DNA from: Cognataquiflexum rubidum
Lineage (GTDB): Bacteria; Bacteroidota; Bacteroidia; Cytophagales; Cyclobacteriaceae
Reading direction: 5' to 3'
NCBI RefSeq assembly: GCF_022538115.1
Contig: NZ_JAKZAL010000010.1
Location: 1 to 64,000 of the forward strand
Length of the DNA: 64,000 nucleotides
A model generated the notes under the pieces. The model was not told the origin of the DNA. It saw only the letters and a program-made list of their open reading frames with translations, and made no database searches. Shown here piece by piece: positions 9,208-17,764 of this stretch (position 1 is the first letter of the stretch; the number at the start of each line of letters is the position of its first letter). Made by a program: the position numbers and the translations under genes.

Positions 9208-9735
9208 TCAATTTTTAAAGTATTTGTCGATAAGTTTCAATGCGGATTTTGTTTCGATAATCATCACTCTTCCTCCAAAGTGGAATGCGCCAAGTGTCTT
9301 TTCATAATGATCGATAAGTTGGGTCTTGGAAATGAACGAAACGTTGCCTTCATGTCCTCTTTGAAACGACAGTCTGCAAACAAAGGCTACCAAATTTCCT
9401 GCGACACCTGCATATACTTTTGATTTTCCTTTGTTGAATGGAGCATTTTTGACCAAATGCATGTAAACGTGGTCGCTCTTTACCTCCACACTGATAAGTC
9501 CTTGGATAATTTCCGGATTGTGGACAATTGTCAGTTTGTATGTCTCTCGTTTGGGATTTATAAATTCTTTTTTCCAGTCGAAAAGCCAGCCTTTTTTCTT
9601 GCTGATAGTTTTCAAGTCTTGATTTGTCAAGACCGATATATCAGTGGGAAAGCTGTCGCCCGTTATTACATTCTCAATAGAGTTGGTCAATTTGTCGATT
9701 ACAAAACTGAGACCTTTACTTGACTTGTATTTCAC
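9208..9735 (-). CDS. GNAT-like protein, possible toxin of a two-gene module
   Basis: 175 residues from GTG 9735 (TTG 9738 also possible; an in-frame stop lies just upstream and no ATG fits). The C-terminal half has YAGVAGNLVAFVCRLSF, then HEGNVSFISKTQLIDHY, then LGA and ALKLIDKYF. This resembles the acetyl-CoA-binding loop and later strands of GNAT acetyltransferases. I infer a GNAT-like fold, not a proven enzyme. Some GNAT proteins are toxins that acetylate charged tRNA, and the coupled small downstream gene would fit, although here the large gene comes first. Confidence 0.55.
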   Translation of the reverse strand: MKYKSSKGLSFVIDKLTNSIENVITGDSFPTDISVLTNQDLKTISKKKGWLFDWKKEFINPKRETYKLTIVHNPEIIQGLISVEVKSDHVYMHLVKNAPFNKGKSKVYAGVAGNLVAFVCRLSFQRGHEGNVSFISKTQLIDHYEKTLGAFHFGGRVMIIETKSALKLIDKYFKN

Positions 9736-9815
9736 CAAGCCAATTTACGAAAAAATACACTGATTAACATTGGCATTTGGGTGATATGTGGACCGAATTC
9801 GTTTCCAATATTTAA

Positions 9816-9962
9816 TCGTTTTTATTTCTTCACTTGAGCGAGTTTAGTGTTGATGCTAATCGTAGTAGGTTTGAAACTGCGCCATATTTCAATTTTGATC
9901 CCGTAATTGTAGTGGATGGAAAGGAAAAAAGGGTGGAATTTCAAATTACACACAAGTCGTAG
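9816..9962 (+). pseudogene. Possible gene remnant in an open frame
   Basis: An open frame without ATG runs from a stop at 9813-9815 to TAG at 9960-9962. Its last 39 codons look protein-like, including RFETAPYFNFDP, VIVVDGKEKRV and EFQITHKS. No family is recognised. It may be the C-terminal scrap of a lost gene. The reading rests on amino-acid texture alone. Confidence 0.3.
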
Positions 9963-10010
9963 TTTGGATCATCCTACACGAGGATGTGAGGCCTTAAACC
10001 GAAACTATAG

Positions 10011-10043
10011 AACTTTTCCAAAGTTCGAAACTTTGGAAAAGTT
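10011..10043. repeat. Perfect 15-bp inverted repeat (hairpin) downstream of the 214-residue gene
   Basis: AACTTTTCCAAAGTT, spacer CGA, then the exact reverse complement. It begins 8 nt past the minus-strand stop at 10051 and may act as a terminator or mRNA 3' stabiliser. It has no long T-run. Its AT-rich perfect palindrome is typical of a mobile hairpin repeat. Confidence 0.85.
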
Positions 10044-10050
10044 AAGACCG

Positions 10051-10695
10051 CTATAAAGCAAAACCCTGATTTTCCCATCGTGACAAAATCAGATTCTCCC
10101 TGATCAGTTTTTTGATCGCAGGAATATTGGCATAGTCAACGTTCTTGCTTTCAAAAAATACGGGGAGATCTGTCATAAGGGTAATCACCTGATCCAGTTC
10201 AGTATCCTTAATCCCCGATTTCAACAATTGCCTCCTGAGCTCGACCATCAGCGCCAAAAGGCTCCAATTCTGAAAATCCCCATTGAGGAAATCGCCCTTT
10301 TTCCCTGAAGATTTATCCAAACCCAAGGCGATTTCACGTACATCGTCTATACTTGCCGTGACAAGAATCTGGGAATTTTCACCTTTTTTATCGCTAAGTT
10401 CATCGATAAAATATATCACCCGATTAAACTTGTAGCTGATTTCCAAATCCAGTTTTTCCACCAATTCGGTTCGGGATTTTTTGTCTTCTTTCTTGTCTTT
10501 ATAATCATCATAGGCCACCACCCCACCGGAGAGAAAAACAGCAGACAATATCCAAAGGCCGAGTTTGCTGTTGAAAAAATAGATCACTTTCCCCCATCCT
10601 ATCTTTTTGTCAGCTTCATTTTGAAGTTTTTCCCTGACCTCAAACCGGCAAGTTTCCCTTAATCTGATGAGTTCTTTTTCTTCTTCTGACAACAT
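10051..10695 (-). CDS. Hypothetical membrane-anchored protein
   Basis: 214 residues. A charged N-terminus (about 1-35) precedes one transmembrane helix (about residues 48-65, LGLWILSAVFLSGGVVAY). A charged segment (DDYKDKKEDKKSRTE) and a helical domain of about 140 residues follow. No known domain or catalytic motif is seen. It lies between a perfect hairpin and a terminator-containing gap, so it is probably transcribed alone. Function unknown. Confidence 0.6.
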   Translation of the reverse strand: MLSEEEKELIRLRETCRFEVREKLQNEADKKIGWGKVIYFFNSKLGLWILSAVFLSGGVVAYDDYKDKKEDKKSRTELVEKLDLEISYKFNRVIYFIDELSDKKGENSQILVTASIDDVREIALGLDKSSGKKGDFLNGDFQNWSLLALMVELRRQLLKSGIKDTELDQVITLMTDLPVFFESKNVDYANIPAIKKLIRENLILSRWENQGFAL

Positions 10696-10817
10696 ATTAA
10701 AATCAATTTTTGGATTATTGATTTGAATTTATTGGAAAAAAAATTAGAGTTAAATGAATATTTGCCAATAATCCAAAAATCCTTACCAATCAGGAAGGAA
10801 AACCCTGTTGTAAAAAA

Positions 10818-10860
10818 AATCCCAATTCCGGCAAGGGTGGATCTTGCCGGAATTGGGATT
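10818..10860 (-). terminator. Strong intrinsic terminator, minus strand
   Basis: A perfect 18-bp stem (arms 10818-10835 and 10843-10860, 7-nt loop) is followed on the minus strand by a run of T (the A-run at 10812-10819). It lies about 170 nt downstream of the tricorn-like peptidase gene and upstream of the 214-residue gene, insulating the two. Confidence 0.85.
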
Positions 10861-10942
10861 GATAAAACAATTTATTTTTATTATAGTACGATTTATGGTA
10901 ACTATCCAAATAAAACTCGGGTTGAGGTTCAATTGCACAAGC

Positions 10943-11025
10943 TGTGGACTGTCGGCTATCGACTATGGTCGATTATCCGCAAGTCATAGGCTTGATTTGG
11001 ATATACCGGGAAAGAGCGGATAATC
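10943..11025 (-). repeat. 3'-flanking composite repeat, copy A (heptamers plus GATTATCCGC inverted repeat)
   Basis: Four 7-bp units at 10943-10970 (plus strand TGTGGAC, TGTCGGC, then two more). GATTATCCGC follows at 10971-10980, then 35 nt, then the complement GCGGATAATC at 11016-11025, 4 nt from the stop codon at 11029. The same arrangement occurs at 15952-16035. Confidence 0.8.
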
Positions 11026-11028
11026 ATA

Positions 11029-14000
11029 TTACTTCTTCTTAATTCCTTTCGCCGTCCTGTCTTCATAGGCCGGCGCAGGAGTCATGGTAGATGGATGGGT
11101 AGGAATGAGTTTCAATACTTCCTGCACTACCCTTTCCATCTGCGGATCTCTCCCCTGCATCATCAGGTTAGGGTCATCCCATACGACGATATCCGGGCTA
11201 ACACCTTCTCCTTCCCAAAACCAATGTCCGGCATTGTCATACAACCTGGCATCCGGAACGGTGATTCCTCCACCATCTATCAATTGATGTCCTGTAGCAG
11301 GCCCGACCAAAATCCCGAGTGTATTTTCTCCGACAATAGGCCCTGCTTTCAACACCTTGAAAGCCCAAGGAAGTCCATCACCACCGGAACCTGCCCAACC
11401 GTTGATCAACATCCCCATCGGTCCGGTATTGGCTTTGATGGGGTTGGTATGGTCACGGCCATGTCTCCAATGCAGGTTGTAGACTACCGGTCTTTGGAGC
11501 AATTCCAAAAATCTGTCTGCCAATTGCCCTCCCCCATTGAATCTTTCATCGATGATAAATCCTTTTTTGTCCAATTGGCCATAATACATACTGACCAATT
11601 CCCGCTGACCGTCACCTGCAGTATTGGACATGTAGACATAGCCAAGTTGTCCGTCCGAAAGCTTCTCGACAAGTTTTCTGTTATTCTCCAGCCATTCTAG
11701 GTATCTGAGGTTTGACTCTTCGCCCGGCGAAAGACAGGTGATGACCACGTCTTTGCTTGATTCAGTATTACCGGATTTACTTCCGACTGTCAAGGAAACA
11801 GTCTTTCCGCTCAAACCTTCAAATGCCGCATAAGGATCTTTGTTGGGATCTAGCTTGATGCCATTAACAGCAATAATGTAATCCCCTTCCTTCACCTCGA
11901 TTCCGGATCTGTCAAAAGGCGACCTGACTTCGGTATTCCAGGCAGCGGGTTTTACAATCCTCTTTATTTTATATCGTTCTCCGTCTTTAGCCCACTCGAT
12001 TCCAAGAAATCCTGTCATCAATGGAGTGACTGATTCAACATCTCCTCCATTGGTATAGGTATGGCCTGCGGCAAGTTCCGCCTGCATGTTGGATTGGATA
12101 TTGGTAATGTCCCAACGTGTTCTGGCATCTTTGATCAAAGCTCCATAACGCTTCCTCATATCGTCCCAATCCACGCCCTGCATATTTGGATCGTAGAAGA
12201 AATCCCTGTAGCGTCTCCAGGTATCATTGAAAATCTGATTCCATTCTTCCCTCGCCACCCAATTCATCACAAGACCGGTGGTTGGAATTGGCTTTTCCAT
12301 TTTTTGTGCTGAATTCGCAGCTATGATACCAAACTGACCATTGCTAGAAATCAAAATGGATTTGCCGTCAGCAGATACTTCATAATTGTTCACCTTGTCC
12401 AAAATGGTTTTCTCTTCCCTTTCCTTGAAATCATAATACATCAAAGTCGAGCCATTGTCACCCGAACCGGTTCTTGGGTACCGCATGAAAACCAATTTGT
12501 CGTCAATCGCTGTCATCTTTCCAAAATTCCCCGGCTTGACAGGAAGGATTACCACCCTAGACTCCAATCCATCAAAATCAATGGATACCTGAACGCCATT
12601 GGCTTTTTTCTCTTCAGGTTTCTTTTCGTCAGGCTTCTTGTCGGTAGTTACCGTAATGGTGTCATTTTTTGGGGCCAAAAGAGAAGCTACAGATTTGCTT
12701 AAGCTGATTGCCCCAATTTGGGTCGCGTTGGGATATACCCATGTGCCGTCACCCAAAGCTGAGTAAACAGGTTCCATATTCCGGTTGGTCTGGAAAAAGA
12801 GGTGTTTACCATCCTTGCTAAAAGTCGGAGAATCATCTGAATAATACCCTGAAGTCGCCTGAGTCAATTTGCTCCCTTCCACATCATAGATGAAAATGGC
12901 GGTATTGGCATTTTCAAGACCAATCGGAAATGTCACATACTTAGAATCGGGAGACCAAGAGATCGGGAATCCCGGGGCTCCACCATGTCCGATGACCCAA
13001 TGGGTATTACCTGCTTTTTTGATCTGACCCGACACCGCATCTACTATGGAGATATCGTGCTTTTCATCTATGAAAGCTAATTTTTTGCTATCAGGAGACC
13101 AATGCAAGGTGTATCCAAATCCACCTTTTCGGTCGGTCAATTTTTTGGCTTGCTGATTTCCTTGGGAACTTTGAAGGTATATTTCATATTCCCCTGATCG
13201 GTCACTCCAATAGGCAACTGATTTGCCATCAGGAGACCAAGAAGGGCTGTGGTCCAAAGCACCGCTTGATTGGGTCATGTTGAGGGTGAAACCTTCCTTC
13301 GAAGGGACATTGAACAGCTCGCCTCTAGCCTGAAAAACAACCCTTTTGGCATCCGGTGAAATGGTCATATTGGCGATGTTTTTGCTCACATCTTTTTGTT
13401 GGGCCATTTCAACAGATAGGTCACTGACCACGTGAACATCTACTTTTTTGTAGTTTTTGGTAGCAAGGTCCATCAGGTACAGGTCGCCTCCCATTTCAAA
13501 AACCAATTCCTTTTCACTTGCTGATAGGTAAGAAATATCAAAATCCTTGAAATTAGTTAGCTGGGAAAGGGCTTTGGTTTTGGTATCATAAGCCCAGATA
13601 TTCAGTCTCATGTCGGGATTTTCATCCGAAAGGAAATAAACCGTGGTTCCCGACCAAGCCGGTTTGCCATCAATGGCTATCCTGTTGGTGACATTTTCGA
13701 CCTTTTTGGAAGCCAAGTCATAGATCAGGATATCGGAGTTGTTGCCGCTACGGATTCTTTTGAAAGGATAACTTTCAGTGATTTTGGTGATGTAAGCCAA
13801 TTGCTTTCCGTCAGGGGAAAAACTCGCCAATTCCCCATAAGGCAAAGGCAACTTTTCAGGAAATCCACCTTCTTTGTTGACAAGAAAAAACTGGTTCAAT
13901 AACCTGCGACCGCCAAGTTCTCCTGTAGAACCAATAAGTAATTGCTTCCCATCAGGATGCCAGTCGATCATGCGGTCAGGGAAGGACTTGTATGTTACCC

Positions 14001-14298
14001 GGGTTGGTACGCCACCGGTAACAGGCATCATGAACACATCAAGATTACCATTATAGCTCGCTGAAAAGGCAATGGATTTTCCATCAGGGGAAAATCTCGG
14101 CCAGGATTCCTCCCCCGGAGAATTTGTCAATTGAGTTGCCATTCCTCCCGCTTTGGGAACAGTCCAGATATCTCCGCCAAATACAAAGGCAATCTGGGAA
14201 TCAGAGACATCCATATACCGCATCAACTTCGCATTGATCTGGGCTATGGAAGGTGAGACGCTACAGATCAAAAAGAGTAATGTGAAAATTTTTTTCAT
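11029..14298 (-). CDS. Exported tricorn-like S41 peptidase with beta-propellers and PDZ domain
   Basis: 1089 residues from ATG 14298, where a signal peptide begins (MKKIFTLLFLICSVSPSIAQ); the frame is open to 14325. It has two TolB-like propeller regions rich in SPDGK blades, a lysine/proline/glutamate-rich linker near residue 565, a helical domain with the GHTY histidine, a PDZ domain and a C-terminal S41 protease core. Numbered from 14325, the nucleophile is Ser980 with Asp983 in AGSGGD, and the conserved glutamate is in WEGEGVSPD (1037-1045). This matches the tricorn core-protease layout. It should degrade peptides in the periplasm and is full length. Confidence 0.93.
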   Translation of the reverse strand: MKKIFTLLFLICSVSPSIAQINAKLMRYMDVSDSQIAFVFGGDIWTVPKAGGMATQLTNSPGEESWPRFSPDGKSIAFSASYNGNLDVFMMPVTGGVPTRVTYKSFPDRMIDWHPDGKQLLIGSTGELGGRRLLNQFFLVNKEGGFPEKLPLPYGELASFSPDGKQLAYITKITESYPFKRIRSGNNSDILIYDLASKKVENVTNRIAIDGKPAWSGTTVYFLSDENPDMRLNIWAYDTKTKALSQLTNFKDFDISYLSASEKELVFEMGGDLYLMDLATKNYKKVDVHVVSDLSVEMAQQKDVSKNIANMTISPDAKRVVFQARGELFNVPSKEGFTLNMTQSSGALDHSPSWSPDGKSVAYWSDRSGEYEIYLQSSQGNQQAKKLTDRKGGFGYTLHWSPDSKKLAFIDEKHDISIVDAVSGQIKKAGNTHWVIGHGGAPGFPISWSPDSKYVTFPIGLENANTAIFIYDVEGSKLTQATSGYYSDDSPTFSKDGKHLFFQTNRNMEPVYSALGDGTWVYPNATQIGAISLSKSVASLLAPKNDTITVTTDKKPDEKKPEEKKANGVQVSIDFDGLESRVVILPVKPGNFGKMTAIDDKLVFMRYPRTGSGDNGSTLMYYDFKEREEKTILDKVNNYEVSADGKSILISSNGQFGIIAANSAQKMEKPIPTTGLVMNWVAREEWNQIFNDTWRRYRDFFYDPNMQGVDWDDMRKRYGALIKDARTRWDITNIQSNMQAELAAGHTYTNGGDVESVTPLMTGFLGIEWAKDGERYKIKRIVKPAAWNTEVRSPFDRSGIEVKEGDYIIAVNGIKLDPNKDPYAAFEGLSGKTVSLTVGSKSGNTESSKDVVITCLSPGEESNLRYLEWLENNRKLVEKLSDGQLGYVYMSNTAGDGQRELVSMYYGQLDKKGFIIDERFNGGGQLADRFLELLQRPVVYNLHWRHGRDHTNPIKANTGPMGMLINGWAGSGGDGLPWAFKVLKAGPIVGENTLGILVGPATGHQLIDGGGITVPDARLYDNAGHWFWEGEGVSPDIVVWDDPNLMMQGRDPQMERVVQEVLKLIPTHPSTMTPAPAYEDRTAKGIKKK

Positions 14299-14393
14299 AG
14301 TGGTTTGGGTTTTGGTATTTCTCAAAAGTTAGAAATTAAACATGGTTTTTTAAAAACCTTGGTCTGAAAATGGGAGATTTTGGGACAGAAATG

Positions 14394-14415
14394 AAAAAAG
14401 GCCTTAAAAGGCCTT
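14394..14415 (-). terminator. Terminator hairpin overlapping a stop codon
   Basis: AAGGCC and GGCCTT arms flank a loop that contains the TAA stop of the esterase gene. A T-run follows on the minus strand, so termination is packed into the last codons. Confidence 0.7.
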
Positions 14416-15300
14416 CATCCATTTTTCGACATCATCCATCCATCGGACTTCAGAAGTGGGATTGATCATACCATAACCATGTCCCCCTTTTTCGAAGTAG
14501 GTATGGGAAACGGAAACATTATTTTGCTTCAACGCCGCTTCAAAAAGGTAAGAGTTTTCAATTTTGACAGGATCATCTTTGGCATGGACTAGGTAGGTGG
14601 GAGGCGTTTCGGCGGTGACTTGCTTGTCATTGGAATAAAGGTCGATCATGCCTTGTGGCGGTTTTTCCCCGATCAGGTTTTTGGATGAACCACTGTGACC
14701 CACTTCTTTGTCAAAGGTAATCACAGGATACACCAAGACAATAAAATCCGGCCTCAGACTGGTTTTCTTTGGATTTTCGATTACTTCCCGTTTGAAATGT
14801 GTGCCGGCAGTAGAAGCCAAATGACCCCCTGCCGAGAAGCCCATGATTCCAATCTGATCTGGTTTTACATTCCATTTGGCTGCATTTTCCCGGACCATTT
14901 GGATAGCACGCTGTGCATCCTGAAGCGGCCCGATGCTTTTGTCCTCCATGGCCAATCCATTTGGCAACCTGTATTTCAATACAAAAGCAGCCACTCCCCT
15001 TTTGGCAAATTCCTTTGCCACATCATGGCCTTCATGCCCTGCCGCCAACAACCAATATCCACCACCGGGACAAATGATGATGGCTTTTCCTGTTGCCGTT
15101 TCTTTGGACGGAAGATAAGCAGTCAGTGTGGGGACGGTTACTTTGCTGATGATCAAAATCCCATCATCCCTCACCTCAGAAGTTTCCACATTGGGCACGT
15201 CCTTGGAATTGGGAATCGGTCCCTCATATAAAGGCATTTCGGTTTGGGAGAAAAGCAAAGAAGACATCAGACAAAAGCAAAAAAGGAAAAGGTATTTCAT
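14404..15300 (-). CDS. Exported alpha/beta hydrolase (esterase/lipase, BD-FAE-like)
   Basis: 298 residues with a signal peptide ending near LLFSQ. The oxyanion segment is CPGGGY at 77-82, the nucleophile Ser156 is in GFSAGGH, the acid is Asp242/243 in HAKDDPV and the base is His274 in GGHGYG. The set fits the esterase/lipase group that includes polysaccharide deacetylating and feruloyl esterases. It lies on the same strand as the tricorn-like peptidase, separated by about 100 nt, and close to other sugar-ester enzymes. The acyl group removed is unknown. Confidence 0.88.
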   Translation of the reverse strand: MKYLFLFCFCLMSSLLFSQTEMPLYEGPIPNSKDVPNVETSEVRDDGILIISKVTVPTLTAYLPSKETATGKAIIICPGGGYWLLAAGHEGHDVAKEFAKRGVAAFVLKYRLPNGLAMEDKSIGPLQDAQRAIQMVRENAAKWNVKPDQIGIMGFSAGGHLASTAGTHFKREVIENPKKTSLRPDFIVLVYPVITFDKEVGHSGSSKNLIGEKPPQGMIDLYSNDKQVTAETPPTYLVHAKDDPVKIENSYLFEAALKQNNVSVSHTYFEKGGHGYGMINPTSEVRWMDDVEKWMKAF

Positions 15301-15376
15301 ATTTCGGTTAATTTGGAAGGGTTCAATTCACGGATTTACGCTCTTTTTCCAGTAAACCTATATTCTTCTTCATGGG

Positions 15377-15411
15377 GACGGAAGACGGAAGTCGGAAGAC
15401 CGATGTACCGG
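15377..15411 (+). repeat. GACGGAA-type heptamer repeat, copy 1
   Basis: Units GACGGAA, GACGGAA, GTCGGAA, GACCGAT, GTACCGG in strict 7-bp phase. The same series recurs at 57004 with a 19-nt hairpin insert. The rest of this 386-bp gap (15301-15686) holds only a possible promoter. Confidence 0.75.
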
Positions 15412-15660
15412 ATATTTCAGTCCGCAGACAAGAATTTAAATGGATATCCAATCTACTGGCATAATTGTGTACATTCATTTTACAATTTAATCTGAATATT
15501 TAATAAGTCTAAAAGCATTATTACTAAGGGAAAATAATTATCAAAACATAAGCCAAATTTCAAGAATTTACATCCTCGATCAAGGGAATAAGAACAAAAC
15601 CACTAGCTACTTCCAGACCTTGGAGTCACTTTCCGATTTTAAAATGAAAATAATTTGGGA

Positions 15661-15668
15661 TAACTTTA
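15661..15668 (+). promoter_or_regulatory. Possible Bacteroidota -7 box (TAACTTTA)
   Basis: TAACTTTA matches TAnnTTTG at 7 of 8 positions and lies 18 nt before the antitoxin ATG. A T-rich -33 candidate (TTTT at 15637-15640) sits 20 nt upstream. Weak. Confidence 0.3.
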
Positions 15669-15686
15669 GCCCTCAACTCCATCAAA

Positions 15687-15884
15687 ATGAAAATAACTGT
15701 TAACCTCCCAAAAGAACTCATTGAGGAAGCGAAAATAATCTCAGGCAATGAAGATTTGAATGATCTCATTATTCAATCGTTAAATGAGAAAATTAAATCA
15801 CACAAGAGGAAAGCACTCCTCTCTTTTGAAGGGAAAGTGGATTTGAATATTTTTTTAGATGACTTACGAAAGCGTAATCGCTAA
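15687..15884 (+). CDS. Orphan VapB-like type II antitoxin
   Basis: 65 residues. The start, MKITVNLPKELIEEAKII, is the beta-strand plus helix of a VapB-type DNA-binding antitoxin, followed by a basic patch (KIKSHKRKALL) and a short toxin-binding tail ending in LDDLRKRNR. Antitoxins of this group are normally followed within a few bases by a PIN-domain RNase toxin (VapC). None is present: the next 150 bp hold the composite repeat and the 3' end of a minus-strand gene. It is probably a remnant whose toxin was deleted. A role in trans is possible. Confidence 0.7.
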   Translation: MKITVNLPKELIEEAKIISGNEDLNDLIIQSLNEKIKSHKRKALLSFEGKVDLNIFLDDLRKRNR

Positions 15885-15951
15885 TTATTTTCTATACTTC
15901 TTCATTGCATGTCACAATAACCAGGTTGGTTTGAAGTACAAAATAAGCTAC

Positions 15952-16035
15952 CATGGTCTGTGGACTGGTTGCTATGGACGATTATCCGCATCAGAATTGA
16001 CTCAAATAAACCTACATGCATTCCTGCGGATAATC
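15952..16035 (-). repeat. 3'-flanking composite repeat, copy B
   Basis: Four 7-bp units at 15952-15979 (CATGGTC, TGTGGAC, TGGTTGC, TATGGAC), then GATTATCCGC (15980-15989), 36 nt, and GCGGATAATC (16026-16035), 7 nt from the minus-strand stop at 16042. The order matches copy A. Confidence 0.8.
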
Positions 16036-16041
16036 ATTTTT

Positions 16042-17469
16042 TCAATTCCCCAACACCACTCTTCTATAAGATACCAAAGAAGGGCTACCTGAATCCTCTA
16101 CTTCGAGGATAATGTGCAAGGTTTGGCCCTCACTCAATTCAGGCATGACAAATTCAATGTCCATGGCATGCGGATCGAATAATTCCAGGTCTCCGGTGTA
16201 AGCGCCCGCTTCCCTGTATATCCACCACTTAAACCTGATTTGGTCTCCGTCGGGATCCATGCTTCCTTTTGCAGAAAGTTTGACAGTTTTTCCAGATTCA
16301 ACTTTGCCAAATGCCAAAGATTTTCCTTTGTTTCCGTTAAGAACAACGACAGGATTGTGGTTGGCTTTTTTGAAATCATCGGCGGTGTTCCAGTCCATCC
16401 TTGCCGCAAAATCATGCTGATACGCCTTTCTCCATCTCCAGATCGTCACCTGATTGGATGCTTCCTTCCTGCCATCGGCCAGGGTGATTTCATCTTGGGT
16501 ATTGATCGATGATGTCCAGATTTTATCCTTTTCTCCATAAGACTGCCACCATTCATATCGCCCGGCCCAGCCGCCATAAGTGGGGCTTTTGTACCATCCC
16601 AAACCGTTATTGATCAATCCAAAAAATGAAGGGGTATCACCTTCCATGATATAAATCACATCAAGGTAATTGGCACCCAAAGGACCGTGGTTTTCCTTGA
16701 TATTGGCATTCAACCATGGATTGTCGACCAACTCAAAATCAACCATTGGGGCATTTTTGTACCAACGGTCCCCTGCTATTCCTGTCCAGGTGGCTTTGTA
16801 ATATTCCCTCCAATTGTCTCCCGCACTTGCATCCACGATATAAAAGATTCCAGGAAAATTATTCCTGACCCAAGGACCAGCAAAGTCCTGATCAGAGATG
16901 GCATATACCCGGAGTTTGGAAACAAATTTTGTGACCTCTGCTTCAGACCTGGTATTTTTTACTTTCCAAAGCGCCTGTGCCAGACAATTTGCCCCGCCCC
17001 AAACAGAAACCCATAGTGGCCTGTCGTCGACTCTGTCCACAGCTTTGATCAGCATTTCCGAGCCGGGAGAATCTTTGCCCTCGCCCACTCCTTCCATGCT
17101 ATACAACGGAAGATGCTGCGTCGTCACGCTGAGCAGATAGTCCATGGTTGGAAATCCGGCAGCATGTTTGTCGAGGTTTGATTTGACTTTTCCGTAGTTC
17201 CGTACCAATTCTTCGATTTTGTCTTTTCGGATTCCGTTTCTCAAATGGGTAGAAGTAGTAGCCACGATTCCCTCGATGTCATATTCATTGGAATATACCA
17301 GCAACCGTACTAAGGACTGTTGGTCGTCCGGTTCATTGGTGATGTCTGTGAGGACAAAAAGCCGCTGCTTGATTGGTTCTTCGAAAGTAAGTGCTGACTG
17401 TGCAACCAGAATATGATTTACAGAAAACAGGAAAGTAAAAGCGATGAGGAAGAATGATCTTTGCCGCAT
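16042..17469 (-). CDS. Exported DUF1593 (nucleoside hydrolase-like, Sde182 type) protein
   Basis: 475 residues from ATG 17469, which starts a signal peptide ending near ILVAQ. The N-terminal domain begins LFVLTDITNEPDDQQSL, an acidic cluster like the ribose- and calcium-binding site of nucleoside hydrolases, and continues with EGIVATTSTH. This is the DUF1593 fold. The C-terminal 90 residues form a beta-sandwich with a SMDPDGDQI segment. Relatives bind cellulose in plant-polymer degraders. It probably acts on a glycoside or ribosidic bond outside the cytoplasm; the true substrate is not known. Confidence 0.85.
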   Translation of the reverse strand: MRQRSFFLIAFTFLFSVNHILVAQSALTFEEPIKQRLFVLTDITNEPDDQQSLVRLLVYSNEYDIEGIVATTSTHLRNGIRKDKIEELVRNYGKVKSNLDKHAAGFPTMDYLLSVTTQHLPLYSMEGVGEGKDSPGSEMLIKAVDRVDDRPLWVSVWGGANCLAQALWKVKNTRSEAEVTKFVSKLRVYAISDQDFAGPWVRNNFPGIFYIVDASAGDNWREYYKATWTGIAGDRWYKNAPMVDFELVDNPWLNANIKENHGPLGANYLDVIYIMEGDTPSFFGLINNGLGWYKSPTYGGWAGRYEWWQSYGEKDKIWTSSINTQDEITLADGRKEASNQVTIWRWRKAYQHDFAARMDWNTADDFKKANHNPVVVLNGNKGKSLAFGKVESGKTVKLSAKGSMDPDGDQIRFKWWIYREAGAYTGDLELFDPHAMDIEFVMPELSEGQTLHIILEVEDSGSPSLVSYRRVVLGN

Positions 17470-17660
17470 GGAGATTTTAGGGATTTGTTTGAATTTTAAG
17501 ACAGCCACAATTTACATAAAAACGGAAATTTATTTGGTAAAAATAGATATAAACAAAATCTATCTAACTCTTCAATCTCTCTTCAGAACTTTTTTTAAAC
17601 TAAACCAGCTCTCCAAGCGGAATTTCAAATCCAATTCAATAGTTTAGGGTTTTTATTAGA

Positions 17661-17693
17661 TTTGTTTGGTTTGGTATTCCGGAATATGCTTCG
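17661..17693 (+). promoter_or_regulatory. Probable promoter of the barrel/metalloprotease operon
   Basis: TTTG at 17661-17664, a 20-nt spacer, then TATGCTTCG at 17685-17693 (close to TAnnTTTG). It lies about 70 nt before the chosen ATG at 17765. Confidence 0.4.
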
Positions 17694-17764
17694 AAATAAA
17701 TTACAGACCTGATGAATTGAAAAACAAAGCTTGAATGAAATTCGCCAATATGAAATGTCTCCCA

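Noticed and set aside
10723-10989. 88-codon plus-strand frame
   Set aside because: It reads through the 18-bp terminator stem and the heptamer repeat, so it is open by chance.
15859-16092. Frame after the VapB-like gene considered as a VapC toxin
   Set aside because: It lacks the PIN-domain acidic residues and any xLDTSxxI-like start, and runs through the composite repeat.
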